Shown piece by piece: positions 51,548 through 62,091 of a stretch of 64,000 bases of DNA; positions within the stretch are counted from its first letter, which is position 1; the number at the start of each line of letters is the position of its first letter. The stretch comes from Anticarsia gemmatalis. Taxonomy: Eukaryota > Arthropoda > Insecta > Lepidoptera > Erebidae. The notes beneath the pieces are model-generated. The model had not been told where the DNA came from and ran no database searches. It saw nothing but the letters and a program-made list of their open reading frames with translations. The stretch spans positions 2,335,501-2,399,500 of the forward strand of contig NC_134771.1 in assembly GCF_050436995.1 (NCBI RefSeq). The letters run 5' to 3'. The translations under genes and the position numbers were made by a program.

Positions 51548-52310
51548 AGAGCAAAATCTATTTTTTCACTAATTTTGATCAATTTTGATGGTATAATATA
51601 ATAGTGTTTAAAAATAGTTTGGTCTAGGATAACTAAAATCTCGTCAGATTATTTGATTAGTGCCTAAGATGTATTTAAGAGCGATTTGTCAGAAGTCAGT
51701 TTTCACGACCAACAAATTGACCTGAAAATCAAAGAAAATTCCTTTTTCTAGTAGTAGGACACTTAAAACGCAAAATAAATAAAAATGACCTCGGTCATTG
51801 ACCTTAAAATCAGCTGTTTACTCGGCGTAACCTAGAGTTAGTTAACGTAGCTCCGACTCAATGATTTTAATTTTGCAAATAATAACAAAAATAAATGTGA
51901 AATTATTTTACGATAATAAATAACGAGTATGATAAAAATATCGTGCTAATTCTCGTATTTTGCACTTAGATGTTAGATTTTTCAGGGTCAAATACAAAAC
52001 GCCTAATAAAAATAAATGGTGAGACGTCGTACACAATATAAGAAAATTTGAGAAGGCGTTGCATGAAAAGTTTACTGATAAAATTGCTGTAAACCCGATT
52101 TTTTTACACAAGAGAATAAGAACAATAAAATTTCTTAGCTCAAAATTTATCTAACTTACTTAAAATTACTTTAATACTTACTTAAATAATTTCTTATATA
52201 ACTATTATGTAGAGTTAATGACTCTACATAAAAAAATACAATTCAAAACCCATCCTAAACATTAAAAAAAAATTACCTACTAGTTACCTATCAACAATAT
52301 TCATAAATAT
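51548..52310. other. Unique AT-rich DNA
   Basis: A perfect 10-bp hairpin lies at 52206-52230 (tatgtagagt/actctacata). The 67-codon minus frame at 51908-52111 has no domain. Confidence 0.4.
51792..51804. promoter_or_regulatory. EcRE-like inverted repeat 4 (cggtcattgacct)
   Basis: IR-1 with one mismatch, with an extra TGACCT half-site immediately before it (51786-51791). Confidence 0.4.
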
Positions 52311-52472
52311 ACATTCTAAACAAAAAAAAATCAAACGTCAAAACTGAAAAAATATGCATGGCAAAGACAAAACAGCATTCTAAACACACATCCTAAACAA
52401 AAAAAAACATAAAACGTCAAAATTCTTAAAAAAAAAGCTCCGTACGCCATGGCAAAGGCATAACAGCATTCA
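52311..52472 (+). repeat. Imperfect tandem repeat, about 80 bp
   Basis: Two units read 'acat(t/c)ctaaacaaaaa', 'aaacgtcaaaa', 'catggcaaag' and 'acagcattc'. The first runs to about 52384, the second to 52472. A shorter third echo lies near 52250. Confidence 0.7.
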
Positions 52473-52600
52473 GCCGGTGGCCGCGGCAGAAAAGCGACAG
52501 TAGGGCGGCGCGGCCCTGTGTACCGTTCGCCGCGATCCCTTTCTTTGTGACGTAGCGTACGGTACTATCGCTAGTGATGCGACACGACTATCGATGTTAT
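52473..52600. promoter_or_regulatory. GC-rich promoter-like island
   Basis: 'ggtggccgcggcagaaaagc', 'agggcggcgcggccctgtg' and 'gtgacgtagcgtacgg' form an abrupt GC- and CpG-rich block in AT-rich DNA. agggcggcgcggccct is itself a near palindrome. No TATA box or exon is evident. Confidence 0.35.
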
Positions 52601-52642
52601 TGATTTTTATCGGATTTACTGCTATGAATTATTTTGTTGATG

Positions 52643-52835
52643 GATTTCGTGGCGCAGTGGTTAAGGTGGTTGTTATGCCTCTTTCAGTATGTTGTGGGTT
52701 TGATTCCCATACGGAAATTGTACGATCCACAAATAGTTGTTTTGGCTCTGGTTGTATTTTGTGTCCGTTGTTTGTATGTTTATAAAAGTCCCCGCTATAT
52801 AAGAGCAATTCTTAGTGTGAGAGTGCAAAAAAATG
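52643..52835 (+). repeat. SINE-A, full length
   Basis: 'tttcgtggcgcagtggttaa' (A box), 'ttgtgggtttgattcccat' (B box), body to 'agagcaattcttagtgtgag'. The 63- and 88-codon frames here are SINE-derived. Confidence 0.85.
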
Positions 52836-53311
52836 TTTATAGAACGCTAAACAGTGTAGTTATATTTAAAGAATACTTTCCTATGCTTCTAAAAAAGTAG
52901 TGATGAACTTATCAGGTCGAAAATTGCCAGATTTTTTTATACGTTTAGCCTAGGTTTCATTATTTAAATTTTTAACATAATATACTACATAGATAAACTC
53001 GTGAATCTGGTTCTCAATGTTTCTATATCACTAGTGTGTTCTAAATTAAGTAGATGTAAGTTTTTTTACATGAATGGTCATCATCATTTGTTGTGTTCAA
53101 TGTTGAATGAAAATAGGCCTCTAAGAATAGTAGATGCTTAAGAAAAATTACTGTCATTAATATTTCTGTCAGAGTTACATAATTATTACATCATACGATT
53201 CTTAACAGTAAAGAAATTTGGTAGATCTTCATTTTACCAAGAGTATAATATCTTGGGAGTTTTGTTTCAACATTGTGGCTTAGCAGTCATAATAACAAAA
53301 GAAAATAAAAC
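52836..53311. other. No gene or repeat recognised
   Basis: AT-rich. Confidence 0.4.
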
Positions 53312-53407
53312 AAATTTAACCTATTATTATCCCACTGCTGGGCAAGGGTCTCCTCCCGTAATGAGGGAGGGGTTAGGCCTTGAGCTCACCGCGCTGACTA
53401 AGTGCGT
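53312..53407 (-). repeat. SINE-B tail
   Basis: 'tatcccactgctgggcaagg' and 'gggaggggttaggccttgag'; it stops within the body. Confidence 0.8.
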
Positions 53408-53654
53408 TTTTTTTAATTATGTTGCTAATGTAGTGTTATATAATATCAGAATTATACTTAAAACCACGATCGCTTTACCAAACAAAAAAAAGTATCTTGT
53501 ATTTTTTTAAATAATGGCATCCAATTACATCAAAGTGTAATTTTAAAAGAAAGGTAGCAAACAAAATTCTTACAACTACTACAAACTGTAGGCGGATAGC
53601 ATACAAATTACATTATTCGAATACCACCAAAACACACAGTCATATTAACGAGAA

Positions 53655-53830
53655 TATCGATACGACCCCCCCACTAGACGTGACGTAGGCTAACGGTGAT
53701 CGCAGTTAGCCTCACCCACATACTGTATAACTGCGCTTGCATCCGTTATATGGACGCGTTCCATGCATGCGACGCCGTGGGACCGGCTGTTACACGGCTA
53801 CGTACAACGCTTGTGCTTGGAAAAAAAAAA
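53655..53830. promoter_or_regulatory. GC-rich promoter-like island
   Basis: 'acgtgacgtaggctaacgg', 'gacgcgttccatgcatgcga' and 'cgccgtgggaccggctg'. The 8-bp inverted repeat AGGCTAAC/GTTAGCCT lies at 53687-53712. No repeat family overlaps it. Direction unknown. Confidence 0.35.
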
Positions 53831-54053
53831 GACAAATGACAGTTCACGTTTACGCGGGCTGTCATGTTTTACGCGGGAAAATTGTTTGTTGATATTGGAA
53901 ATATGATTTTGTTAATATTTGGTTATGTGGATAGAATTATGACTTTATTATTATGAACCTATATTGTTTCACTGCTGGGCAAAGACTTTCCCGTAGCTTT
54001 CCACTGTAAACGGTTTCAACTAAAAAAATATAACTTTAAATACATAAATAAAT
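53831..54053. other. AT-rich; SINE-B scrap
   Basis: 53962-53998 'tttcactgctgggcaaagac' is a SINE-B tip. Confidence 0.45.
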
Positions 54054-54147
54054 TAGATGAATGTCCCACTGCTGGGTAAGGGTCTCCTCCCGTTATAAGG
54101 GAGGGGTTAAGCCTTGAGTCCACCACGGTAGCTAACTGCGGGATGGG
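54054..54147 (-). repeat. SINE-B tail
   Basis: 'atgtcccactgctgggtaag' and 'gagtccaccacggtagctaa'. Confidence 0.8.
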
Positions 54148-54572
54148 ATTTTGATTTTAGGTTATGGAAAACTTAACTTTTCATCCTATAGTTTTGCATA
54201 GTTGTAAGATGCGTTTTTTGCCACCTGTAATATTTACTTTCAGGTATTGCTTAAATAATTATTTAACCGATTAGGTAATATAAGTATGTATAACTTTGCT
54301 AAAAATGATCAAAGACATAATAAATAAAAATAAAATTTTAAAATGAATAATTCACATAATTATGTTTTAAAATATTTAAGCATTTTCGTTTGTGGTTGAA
54401 TGTCACTAAAATAAATATATAATTTCGGTTTATTTTTGAAAAGAATATTAATAGTATCCAAGAAAATTTATAGAAAAAATATTGTTGCATACGAAAAAAC
54501 ACCTCTTTCCTTTCCACGAATCAAGTTTTTGGTGTTACCAAGTTTTGACATGAAACCAGTAAAAAACTGGTC
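54148..54572. other. No gene recognised
   Basis: AT-rich. Confidence 0.4.
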
Positions 54573-54585
54573 AGGTCAATGACCG
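54573..54585. promoter_or_regulatory. EcRE-like inverted repeat 5 (aggtcaatgaccg)
   Basis: IR-1 with one mismatch, inside a denser palindrome (actggtcaggtcaatgacc, then ggtcagt) giving four GGTCA-type half sites in 25 bases. Confidence 0.45.
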
Positions 54586-54695
54586 GTCAGTGCGATGTAC
54601 AGATACGCTTAGTCTAGACGTCAGATTTTAGAAGTTTATTACTACTAAACAATTAACAACTAGGACAAAACAAATAGTTTCTTTTATTTTTAATA

Positions 54696-54895
54696 ACAAC
54701 TCCCGCACTAAGAATTGCTCTTGTGTCGCGGGGACGTTAACAAACATACAAACAACGGACACAAAGTACAATCAGACCCGTCACAATTATTTGTGGATCG
54801 CACAAATAATGATTCTGTGTGTGTGGGAATCGAACTCAGGACCTCCTGGCGCAATGCTAGCGGCGTTGCGATCTTAACCACTGCGCCATGGAGGC
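54696..54895 (-). repeat. SINE-A, full length
   Basis: 'aacaactcccgcactaagaa' to the head 'gaatcgaactcaggacctcc' and 'accactgcgccatggaggc'. A short GT-rich expansion lies near 54815. Confidence 0.9.
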
Positions 54896-55004
54896 TGTAC
54901 GTGGTTTTTATAGACATTTTTCTTTTGGAAAATATCGACGTATCAAATTTTATATTATATTATTTTCTTAAACTTTAGCGAGCCAAATTCCAAAACATGT
55001 TATT

Positions 55005-55060
55005 TTTTATAAAATCACGCCTTTCTATCCAGAAAGGGATAGACAGAACACTGTTAGCTT
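55005..55060 (+). repeat. tail-F fragment
   Basis: 'aaaatcacgcctttctatcc' and 'agggatagacagaac'. Confidence 0.6.
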
Positions 55061-55159
55061 ATAAAGTTGAAAACCATTATAAATAATCTAAAAAATCACG
55101 TAAAAAATTACACAAGCAAAAGTTATTACATAATTTTGAAAAGTATTTCACTTGTGTCA

Positions 55160-55280
55160 AAGTCATAGTCGGCCATTTTGTTCGCCATTGTTTTTGTCAT
55201 AAATCTAGGTTGTCATTTGTGACTCAGTGACAGTTGTTTGTGCTAACTGTCACTGTGTCTAGCCGATGCATGGTTTCATG
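55160..55280. promoter_or_regulatory. Possible regulatory patch: AP-1-like site and inverted repeat
   Basis: TGACTCA at 55220-55226 overlaps an 11-bp perfect inverted repeat (cagtgacagtt/aactgtcactg, 55225-55235 and 55245-55255). 'ggccattttgttcgccattg' upstream is YY1-like. Weak evidence. Confidence 0.3.
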
Positions 55281-55499
55281 TATGAAATAGTGAATGTGTA
55301 TGAAAAATGTATGTTGGAGGTATTAAGTGTTTTAGTGTTTTTTGTTTTTATGTGTGAAATTTATATATCCGTGTGGTTTTGTATGAATTAAAGTTGGAGT
55401 ATTCATTTTTATTAATGTTTTTGATATACCTATTTTTTTTAAACAGATATCCATACATAGAGTATCTATATTTTAATCTAGGCGAGTCTTCTACTAAAT

Positions 55500-55685
55500 T
55501 GTTGGATTATAGACCACTTTAAGAAGACTTTTGATGTGGTTAAACGACTATTATCTTAATTAACAACAACCATTTTTTAACGTTCCTTCCGAAGCAAGTA
55601 GATGCTCAGCTCAGATACCATTTAGTGGCCACCTATCCATAGGTACTGTATTTACGCTAACGTTTATTAAACCAACTAATCGTTT
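55500..55685 (-). repeat. 5S-1 SINE, old copy
   Basis: 'ttttgatgtggttaaacgac', 'cgttccttccgaagcaagta' and 'gtggccacctatccatagg'; diverged. Confidence 0.7.
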
Positions 55686-55899
55686 TGCAAAAAATATAAA
55701 AAAAAACTTTTTAATTACATTTCTACACCTTGTCTTTTAAGTTCATTAAAAATATCAATCAGAACATTTCAATAGCCCAGGTGTATTTTAACGCAAGTGG
55801 CTCCACCTGTTATGCATATAGTAAAACTGTAATGTCGCACCTGATTTCAAAGCTGCATGCGCAGACCACCTGCGTGTTCACCGTTTGTTAAATCAACAT

Positions 55900-56180
55900 A
55901 TAATCATGCTTGTTATATAAAAAGGTTTAGGCAGAGGTGTAAATACACCCACGTTTCGGTGAAATCAATGTTAGTATCATGTAATAGGGGTGAGTTTATT
56001 GCCATCTAGGTACGAGGTATGTTACTAAACTTCAAGTTACTTTTGATAAATATTTTAATGTAAACTATAAAAGGTATAGGACAACAGGTATAGGTATAGG
56101 ACTTTGTCTAACACAGGATTCGAACATGAGATATCGTTATCAGCAGTTGGATACACTAACGACCGCGCCACTAAGACAGT
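55900..56180 (-). repeat. SINE-C, full length
   Basis: 3' end 'gtttaggcagaggtgtaaa', body 'gaggtatgttactaaacttc', head 'acaggattcgaacatgagat' and 'gaccgcgccactaagacag'. Confidence 0.8.
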
Positions 56181-57519
56181 TTTATAGAAGTTGTCTTAGT
56201 ATAAAAAGTAAACTTTTATGTGGTTAACTAAGGTTTAGTACCATAAAATTAGCGCTTCAATAACTCGAAAATTTTCAGAGAAACGAATACATACTTATTA
56301 AAATTTACAATAAAGAAGTTGTCAATACGTCATCCAAATTTTTGGTGAGTAGTGTAAAAGAGCAATGACCTCTCAATAAAGAATCTATCTTGACTTAGAA
56401 ATATGATACTACCTGATTCTTAAAAAAATAAGCATACATTTTTAAGTGATGAGTAAGCAAATACGCCTAAAATACTAAGAAATATAAAATTACACATACT
56501 TAGGGCAATTTTTTTTTGTGCAAAAAAAATATATTTTTCATGTTTGACATATAATTTGGCGGCCATTCATACGTCAATCATAGATGTTCCAAATGTAAAC
56601 GGTAGTTTTTTTTTATAAGAAAATGGCTTTTACTGTGTAGAGACGATTATTGGGCGGGAAATCCGTTAGGCTGTGGTGGTGACTTTAAAACTATATTTTT
56701 TTTATGAAGTTGACTGAAATTTATTGGTGCTCTATGCATAATACAAAAAAATAATAAAAATAAGTGCTTCGTTGACTCTATTATATTTATCTGGACTTTT
56801 ATGGAGCAACTAACTTGCCAAATACAAAAACGCTCTATGGCAAGCTGTTTCTGGCTACTTATTTAGTAATAGTAAAAGTAAATTAATAAAAAAAATATTG
56901 TATCAAAACGCCTTTTCAAGATTTACTGAAAGAGCTTTAAAAAATCTTTCAGCTCGTCTGAAACACCAAATTACGAAATTATATACTATTTTTGGAGCTT
57001 CACTATAAAACTAAATATTTTTTTCAAAATCTCACATTCAAAAATTCGCTCTACAACTCAATCAGTCATTAAAGCCCAATCACTTATAGGAACGGTGCCG
57101 AATGCGGTCATTCACCCCGACCGGTCTTCGACCACACCGGCACATAAAAAATATTTACTACGACACCGTTATATTGGCCATGTCATAACACTATTCATAT
57201 AATATAATAAATCTTGAAGCTTTATAATTAAAATTTATTTATTGGCTTAAAAATAACGTTAATTTCAATCGACATTTTTGTAAGACACTCAAATATATCT
57301 ATCTAAAGTGTGTGAGTTCTTCGACTCAAAAGCCTTGGTGTCAAAATGTGACAATATCACACAAAAATGTCGTATGCAAATTAACATATGACCCTAAAAT
57401 GCAGGACGTGTAACATGACCATAAATATGTAGCTTACGTAACCATTATTAACGACCTTGCTCCCCGAAATACTAACAAAAACCATACAAAAAAATACACC
57501 GTTATAAAACAAAGTATTC
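56181..57519. other. Unique AT-rich DNA
   Basis: No repeat family recognised. 57095-57145 is locally GC-richer (accccgaccggtcttcgacc). Confidence 0.4.
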
Positions 57520-57790
57520 ATACAAAATGGCGACCTATATTCGAACGTGAAATTTTAAAATTCGCGCCACGAGTTCCTTTATACGTGACATTTTGAATTC
57601 GGAATTCGTGAGTTGAAAGTTGCGCAACGAATGCTTGAAGCGGGTTCATTGTACGCAGTTCGGCTATTTCCCGTTAGTTGGCGCACGTGACCTCAGTTTT
57701 ACTTTTAAATTTGCAATTTAGTACCGCTATTGGATAATAGAGTGCGCTAACACGATTTTACTGTTTTAGCTTTTTGTTTTGAGATAAAAA
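57520..57790. promoter_or_regulatory. Promoter-like unique patch
   Basis: 'caaaatggcgaccta' (YY1-like), an E-box CACGTGAC at 57684-57691 and a CCAAT-type ctattggat near 57726 lie within 210 bases of repeat-free, moderately GC-rich DNA. No donor or ATG is convincing on either strand. Confidence 0.3.
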
Positions 57791-58160
57791 AGGACGTTTA
57801 GTTTTTTGTTTATCGATGAAAATTCGCTAGTAAGATTATTTTATGAGTGGGCAACGGGATTTTCGATTAATATACTTCTTAATACATATAAAAACCCAAA
57901 AATAAACTATCAACACATCTACTAATACGAAAAAATGCGTTTTATCCAATCAATATTTCATTTAAAAGTTAAAATCTGGCTTTAGTTACGTATGTATGAA
58001 AATGGCACCACTTTCTTCGTCCAGGAGGACACGTATAGGCTATTGATCGGCTATGAAAAACGACAATGACATTTCACACGGTTAGACAACAGGGTAGTAG
58101 ACTGGGTTAACGAAAAATATTAAACTTGTACTCGAAATTCTTTATGGAATGCAATGTTCC
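57791..58160. other. No gene recognised
   Basis: AT-rich; short LINE-like phrases only. Confidence 0.4.
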
Positions 58161-58423
58161 AAACCAAGTAATTGGCCAGCATGGTGGACTCAAGGCAAAA
58201 CTCTTCCCTCATTGCGGTTATGTGTGGATTAGAAATAATTATCACTTGCTCTAACGGTGAAGGAAAACATCGTGAGTAAACCTTGCATGCCTACAGTTTG
58301 TTTAATACATTTATTGAGGGCATCTAACCTCCCCAACCTGCACTTGGCCAGCGTGGTGGACTTAAGGCCTCCCTTCTCCTCGTTTGGGAGGAGACCCTTG
58401 CCCTGCAGTGGGACAGAAATGGG
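58161..58423 (+). repeat. SINE-B: a 3' fragment joined to a longer copy
   Basis: The first piece has 'agtaattggccagcatggtg' to 'cttccctcattgcgg'. The second restarts mid-body (ataattatcacttgctctaa) and runs to the 3' end (aacctgcacttggccagcgt, cctgcagtgggaca). Confidence 0.8.
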
Positions 58424-58454
58424 TGAAAAAAATTTACTGGTAGTCAACTACAAT

Positions 58455-58505
58455 AACATTCTTTGGTCCCTGGCTACCTTTATGGGAGGTCTGTGATTTT
58501 ATGTA
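58455..58505 (-). repeat. tail-F scrap
   Basis: 'ttctttggtccctggctacc' and 'tgtgattttatgtatg'. Confidence 0.5.
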
Positions 58506-58875
58506 TGTTTGTATTCTAAAACAAGACTCATGGTATTATGAATGTTCCAATGATCTAACATTCACGTGAAATAACACATGTGAAATGTAAATACAAAAAA
58601 TTGGAAGCAAATTTTGAGAACGGGACATTCGCGCCGGGACGATGTCGCGTCGAAAACAATGTGACCTAAGATGCTTTGCAAACTAAGACACAAAATATGC
58701 TTGTTTCAAACATTTTAGCGACATATTATTGCCTGAAAATCTCCTACCCGCACATATGTTACATTTTTATCCCATTCAAGCGCGTTTGTACCTGCTGGAA
58801 GAAGAAACCCGACCAGACCAGAATCGTTTTTGTAAAATTGTATTTAAAAAACGGGAACGGTTTATTTGGTGTGAA
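58506..58875. other. No gene recognised
   Basis: 58620-58660 'attcgcgccgggacgatgtc' is a short GC patch. The 82-codon frame at 58676 has no domain. Confidence 0.4.
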
Positions 58876-58910
58876 AAAAAAGCGTGAGCGGAGCTGCGCG
58901 GGTCAGTTAG
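58876..58910 (+). mobile_element. Lep1-like 3' terminal scrap
   Basis: 'gagctgcgcgggtcagttag', the worn Lep1 terminus only. Confidence 0.5.
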
Positions 58911-58939
58911 TTTTTATTATATAAATAAATAAAAAAATA

Positions 58940-59143
58940 TATATTATTGGACAACTCACACACGGTCATTTGATTCCAAACTAAGCAGAGCTTGTACTAT
59001 GGTAACCAAATAACTGATAAACATACTTAAATACTTCTAAATATATACTTATATAGATAAATTGACAACCAGGCTCAGGACAAATACTCGTGCTCATCAC
59101 ACAAAGTTTTGTCCCGGGTGGGATTCGAACCCACCACACGCGG
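58940..59143 (-). repeat. SINE-E, full length
   Basis: The best copy: tail 'attggacaactcacacacgg', 'taccaaataactgat'-type middle, 'gctcaggacaaatactcgtg', head B box 'gggtgggattcgaacccacc'. Confidence 0.8.
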
Positions 59144-59344
59144 CATATATGAGAGTAAGTTGTCTAAAAATATTTATTTACATCTTTAAAGTTGCCCAGT
59201 TTGCAAAATTCCTTCATTTTCATGTCCATCACGTGTGTGCCCACGCATGCCCCGGCGCGTGATCGACAACTGTTTCATAAACATACAAATCTAGAACTAC
59301 ATTTACATCACATTCACTGTTTTTTTCTTGTATTATTTAATAGA

Positions 59345-59440
59345 ACAGCAAGGATGAATTTATAAGGATCGTACCAAGTGGCACTCTTTGGTCTTTGTCT
59401 ATACCTATGCGAAAAAAGCGTGATATTATGTATACATATA
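59345..59440 (-). repeat. tail-F copy
   Basis: 'aaggatcgtaccaagtggca' and 'gaaaaaagcgtgatattatg'. Confidence 0.75.
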
Positions 59441-59452
59441 AATATAAATAAA

Positions 59453-59758
59453 TTTAACCCATTAATGTCCCACTGCTGGGCAAGGGTCTCCTCCCGTAAT
59501 GAGGGAGGGGTTAGGCCTTGAGTCCACCACGCTGGCCAAGTGCGGGTTGGGGACTTTGCATGCCCTCAATAAATGTTTTAAACATTTTTTGGCATGCAAG
59601 GTTTCCTCACGATGTTTTCCTTCACCGTTGGAGCATGTGATAATTATTTCTAATACACACATAACTTCGAAAAATCATTGGTGTGCTGCCTCGGGTTCGA
59701 ACCTGCGACCACTTGCGTGGGAGGTGTCAACTTATACCACTCGGCTATCACTGCTCTT
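59453..59758 (-). repeat. SINE-B, full length
   Basis: The reference copy: tail 'aatgtcccactgctgggcaa', body 'gatgttttccttcaccgttg', B box 'cgggttcgaacctgcgacc', A box 'accactcggctatcactgc'. A long open frame through this and the next SINE is not a gene. Confidence 0.9.
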
Positions 59759-59863
59759 CATATATTTGTATTTAATAGAAAATCGTTGCCTGCAAAGGAT
59801 AACAGTGGCATTTTGCATTCCTGAGAGTTATTTCAATAAATGTATCTTGCTCTTAGGTTTTCG

Positions 59864-60085
59864 ACTGCCTCCGTGGCGCAGTGGTTATGTCATCACGCCG
59901 CTACCATTGCGTTGGGAGGTCGTGGGCTCGATCCCCACACAGGACAATTATTTGTGTGATCCACAAATAATTGTTTCGGGGCTGGTTGTATTTTGTGTCC
60001 GTTGTTTGTATGTTTGTAAAAAGTCCCCCCGCGACACAAGAGTAATTCTTAGTGCGGGAGTTGTCTCTAAAAAGAAAAATAAAAT
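59864..60085 (+). repeat. SINE-A, full length
   Basis: 'actgcctccgtggcgcagtg', 'ggtcgtgggctcgatcccc', 'cacaaataattgtttcgggg', 'gtgcgggagttgtct', then an A-rich tail. Confidence 0.95.
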
Positions 60086-60133
60086 GTCTCGTTCTTACCT
60101 CATGATAAGTGAGCTCCACACAGCGTCATGATG

Positions 60134-60410
60134 TTAAGGAAATTGGCTGATGTTTTTACAACTGGCCACTTGCCTAAAACCAAAGCTCCTTGGGAAAACT
60201 AAGTTTAACTGGAACGTGGGGATGCGGTTTAATAGTATAGGAATCTGGGATATAGATGGGGCGAGACTGTGGGTCACTGCATCTGTAGGTAAGGAGTTCG
60301 TAAAGGCAATAGCGGCTGGGGCGAGTCGGGACCGCCCGAATGTCTCTATTTTATGATCGAACAGTTCCATAGATGATGTAAAATGCGTGTTCGCGTAAAT
60401 TCGCGTAGTA
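60134..60410. repeat. Possible retroelement fragment with the palindromic family's tail
   Basis: 60134-60370 is balanced in composition and open on both strands (78 codons minus, 68 codons plus), unlike its surroundings. It ends 'gtaaaatgcgtgttcgcg' at 60380-60397, the tail of the palindromic family at 8.8 and 23.4 kb. I do not recognise either translation. It may be internal sequence of that element. Confidence 0.4.
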
Positions 60411-61034
60411 AATAAGTATAAAATATATCTACATACTTCTCTAAAATACCTCTAAACTATTCATTAACATCGCGGAAACAGCAAACATTATCCAAACAAA
60501 GGAAAACTTCGCGCAATTTTCGCGATACCATTAACTTAACGAAAACGTTTAACACACATGCATTACCACTTTACAACAAACCACAATAACCCACCTTAAA
60601 ACAAAACCGTCAATCTATACTATGCAGACAAAAATCACAACGACTGAAAACAAAACGTAAGATATACATTGCGCATCATGTGCCCACACTGCAAATGACT
60701 ACCGAACTAAACCAGCAATGAAAGCTTAAATATACAGTGACATTTTATAGTCGTTTGCCCGCAGTGTATGCCCGTCTAGCCTTGAATGAAATCCGCATCG
60801 TACACACACACAGACTGACACACACACACTATAGATAGAAGGACGACTGTTGAACCCTAGGTCATACTAGCGTACCTAAATCTAGGTGCGGTCTACAAAC
60901 GGGATTGGTGGCTAATGGTTATATAGGTCTTTAGTGTAGGGTAGTAACAGTTCGTGTAATACTATATTATGCGTACATACAAACAATTTTTTATTGTAGG
61001 AGGTGGTAGTAATACATACATACAAATATACATA
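60411..61034. other. No gene recognised
   Basis: Mostly unique; a CA-rich patch lies at 60803-60829. Confidence 0.4.
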
Positions 61035-61075
61035 TTACATACTATCACGCCTTTTTTCAAATAGGGGTAGGCAGA
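61035..61075 (+). repeat. tail-F fragment
   Basis: 'tatcacgccttttttcaaat' and 'aggggtaggcagagg'. Confidence 0.65.
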
Positions 61076-61177
61076 GGATATAGAATAGAGTAGGTAAATA
61101 AAGAGTGTTAATACGTTTTATTTTTTGAGTTGTTTTTTTATGTTTACACCTGTTTCCAAAGAAATGTTAAGTTTCCT

Positions 61178-61264
61178 ATTTGGTCTGCGTGGTGAACTAA
61201 AAACCTCAATACTCTCTTTTATTCTGGGAGATCCTTGCCCAGCAGTGGGAGAATAATGACTTAA
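61178..61264 (+). repeat. SINE-B 3' fragment
   Basis: 'tctgcgtggtgaactaaaaa' and 'ccttgcccagcagtgggaga'. Confidence 0.65.
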
Positions 61265-61268
61265 GCAT

Positions 61269-61350
61269 ACGTCTGTTATACTTGAAACTGTACTAAAAAT
61301 GTAAAATACACCCACATTTCGCTGTTATCATTGCTTTCATAATAGAAGAA
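61269..61350 (-). repeat. SINE-C 3' scrap
   Basis: 'cgtctgttatacttgaaact' and 'aaaatacacccacatttcgc'. Confidence 0.5.
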
Positions 61351-61734
61351 GCAAGTTTTTCCGAAATGCAGAGCTGCTATTGAAAATATTTGATCAAAAA
61401 TCTAAAAATAACGCATTACCCAATTTCTAATATTGAAAAAGCCAAAGATGTTTTTTATAAATCCTCCAACTCTTTGTCTGACCTGGGAATAGAAACTGGG
61501 AATACGTAAGATTATTGACATTTCTATACACCGGCTACAACTAGGGCCAGAGAAGCAAAAAAACGACTTGCAAATTATTTAAAACCAAATATTTTGATTC
61601 AGTTTGTAAAACATGTTAATATATTTCAAGTGAATGATATTCAACTGTTATTGTTCTAGAAATCGCATATTTTTACGTTAGCGCGTGATTTAAAACGTGA
61701 CGATTGAGTTTTTTATTATGTCATCAATGTATGT
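61351..61734. other. No gene recognised
   Basis: AT-rich. Confidence 0.4.
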
Positions 61735-62090
61735 CATAGCTGAGTGGTGTAAATAGATACCTCCCACGTATGTAGTAGCAAGTTCGAACCCGAGGCAACA
61801 CACCAATGACTTTTCCAAGTTATGTGTGAATTAAAAATATTAGGTCGGGGAAAAAGTCTTTTCGCAATATAGTATGAATGAACTTGTAATAAAATCTCTT
61901 TGGCTTCAAGAATCACAAATGAGTACACGGTTCATTAGGTTTCTTTCAGAGAGCTCGCGAGGTACCCAAACATCGAGCTTTTTGTGTAGAGAAAAGATTT
62001 TATTACAAGTTCATACATACTATAATGTGAAAAGACTTTTTCCCCGACCTAATAATTATCACTTGTTCCAACGGTGAAGGAAATCATTAG
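61735..62090 (+). repeat. SINE-B head and body split by a mariner MITE
   Basis: Head 'catagctgagtggtgtaaat' and 'caagttcgaacccgaggc' up to 61839; the body resumes at 62053 (taattatcacttgttccaac, ggtgaaggaaatcat). Confidence 0.85.
61840..62052. mobile_element. mariner-like MITE nested in SINE-B
   Basis: TTAGGTCGGGGAAAAAG and CTTTTTCCCCGACCTAA ends, about 213 bases, with TA at both junctions. Nearly the same sequence as 9184-9394 but with its central part in the opposite orientation. Confidence 0.9.
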
Positions 62091-62091
62091 G

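Noticed and set aside
59499..60131. Longest open frame in the window, 210 codons on the plus strand
   Set aside because: It runs through a full-length SINE-B and a full-length SINE-A; the translation is SINE sequence and has no domain.
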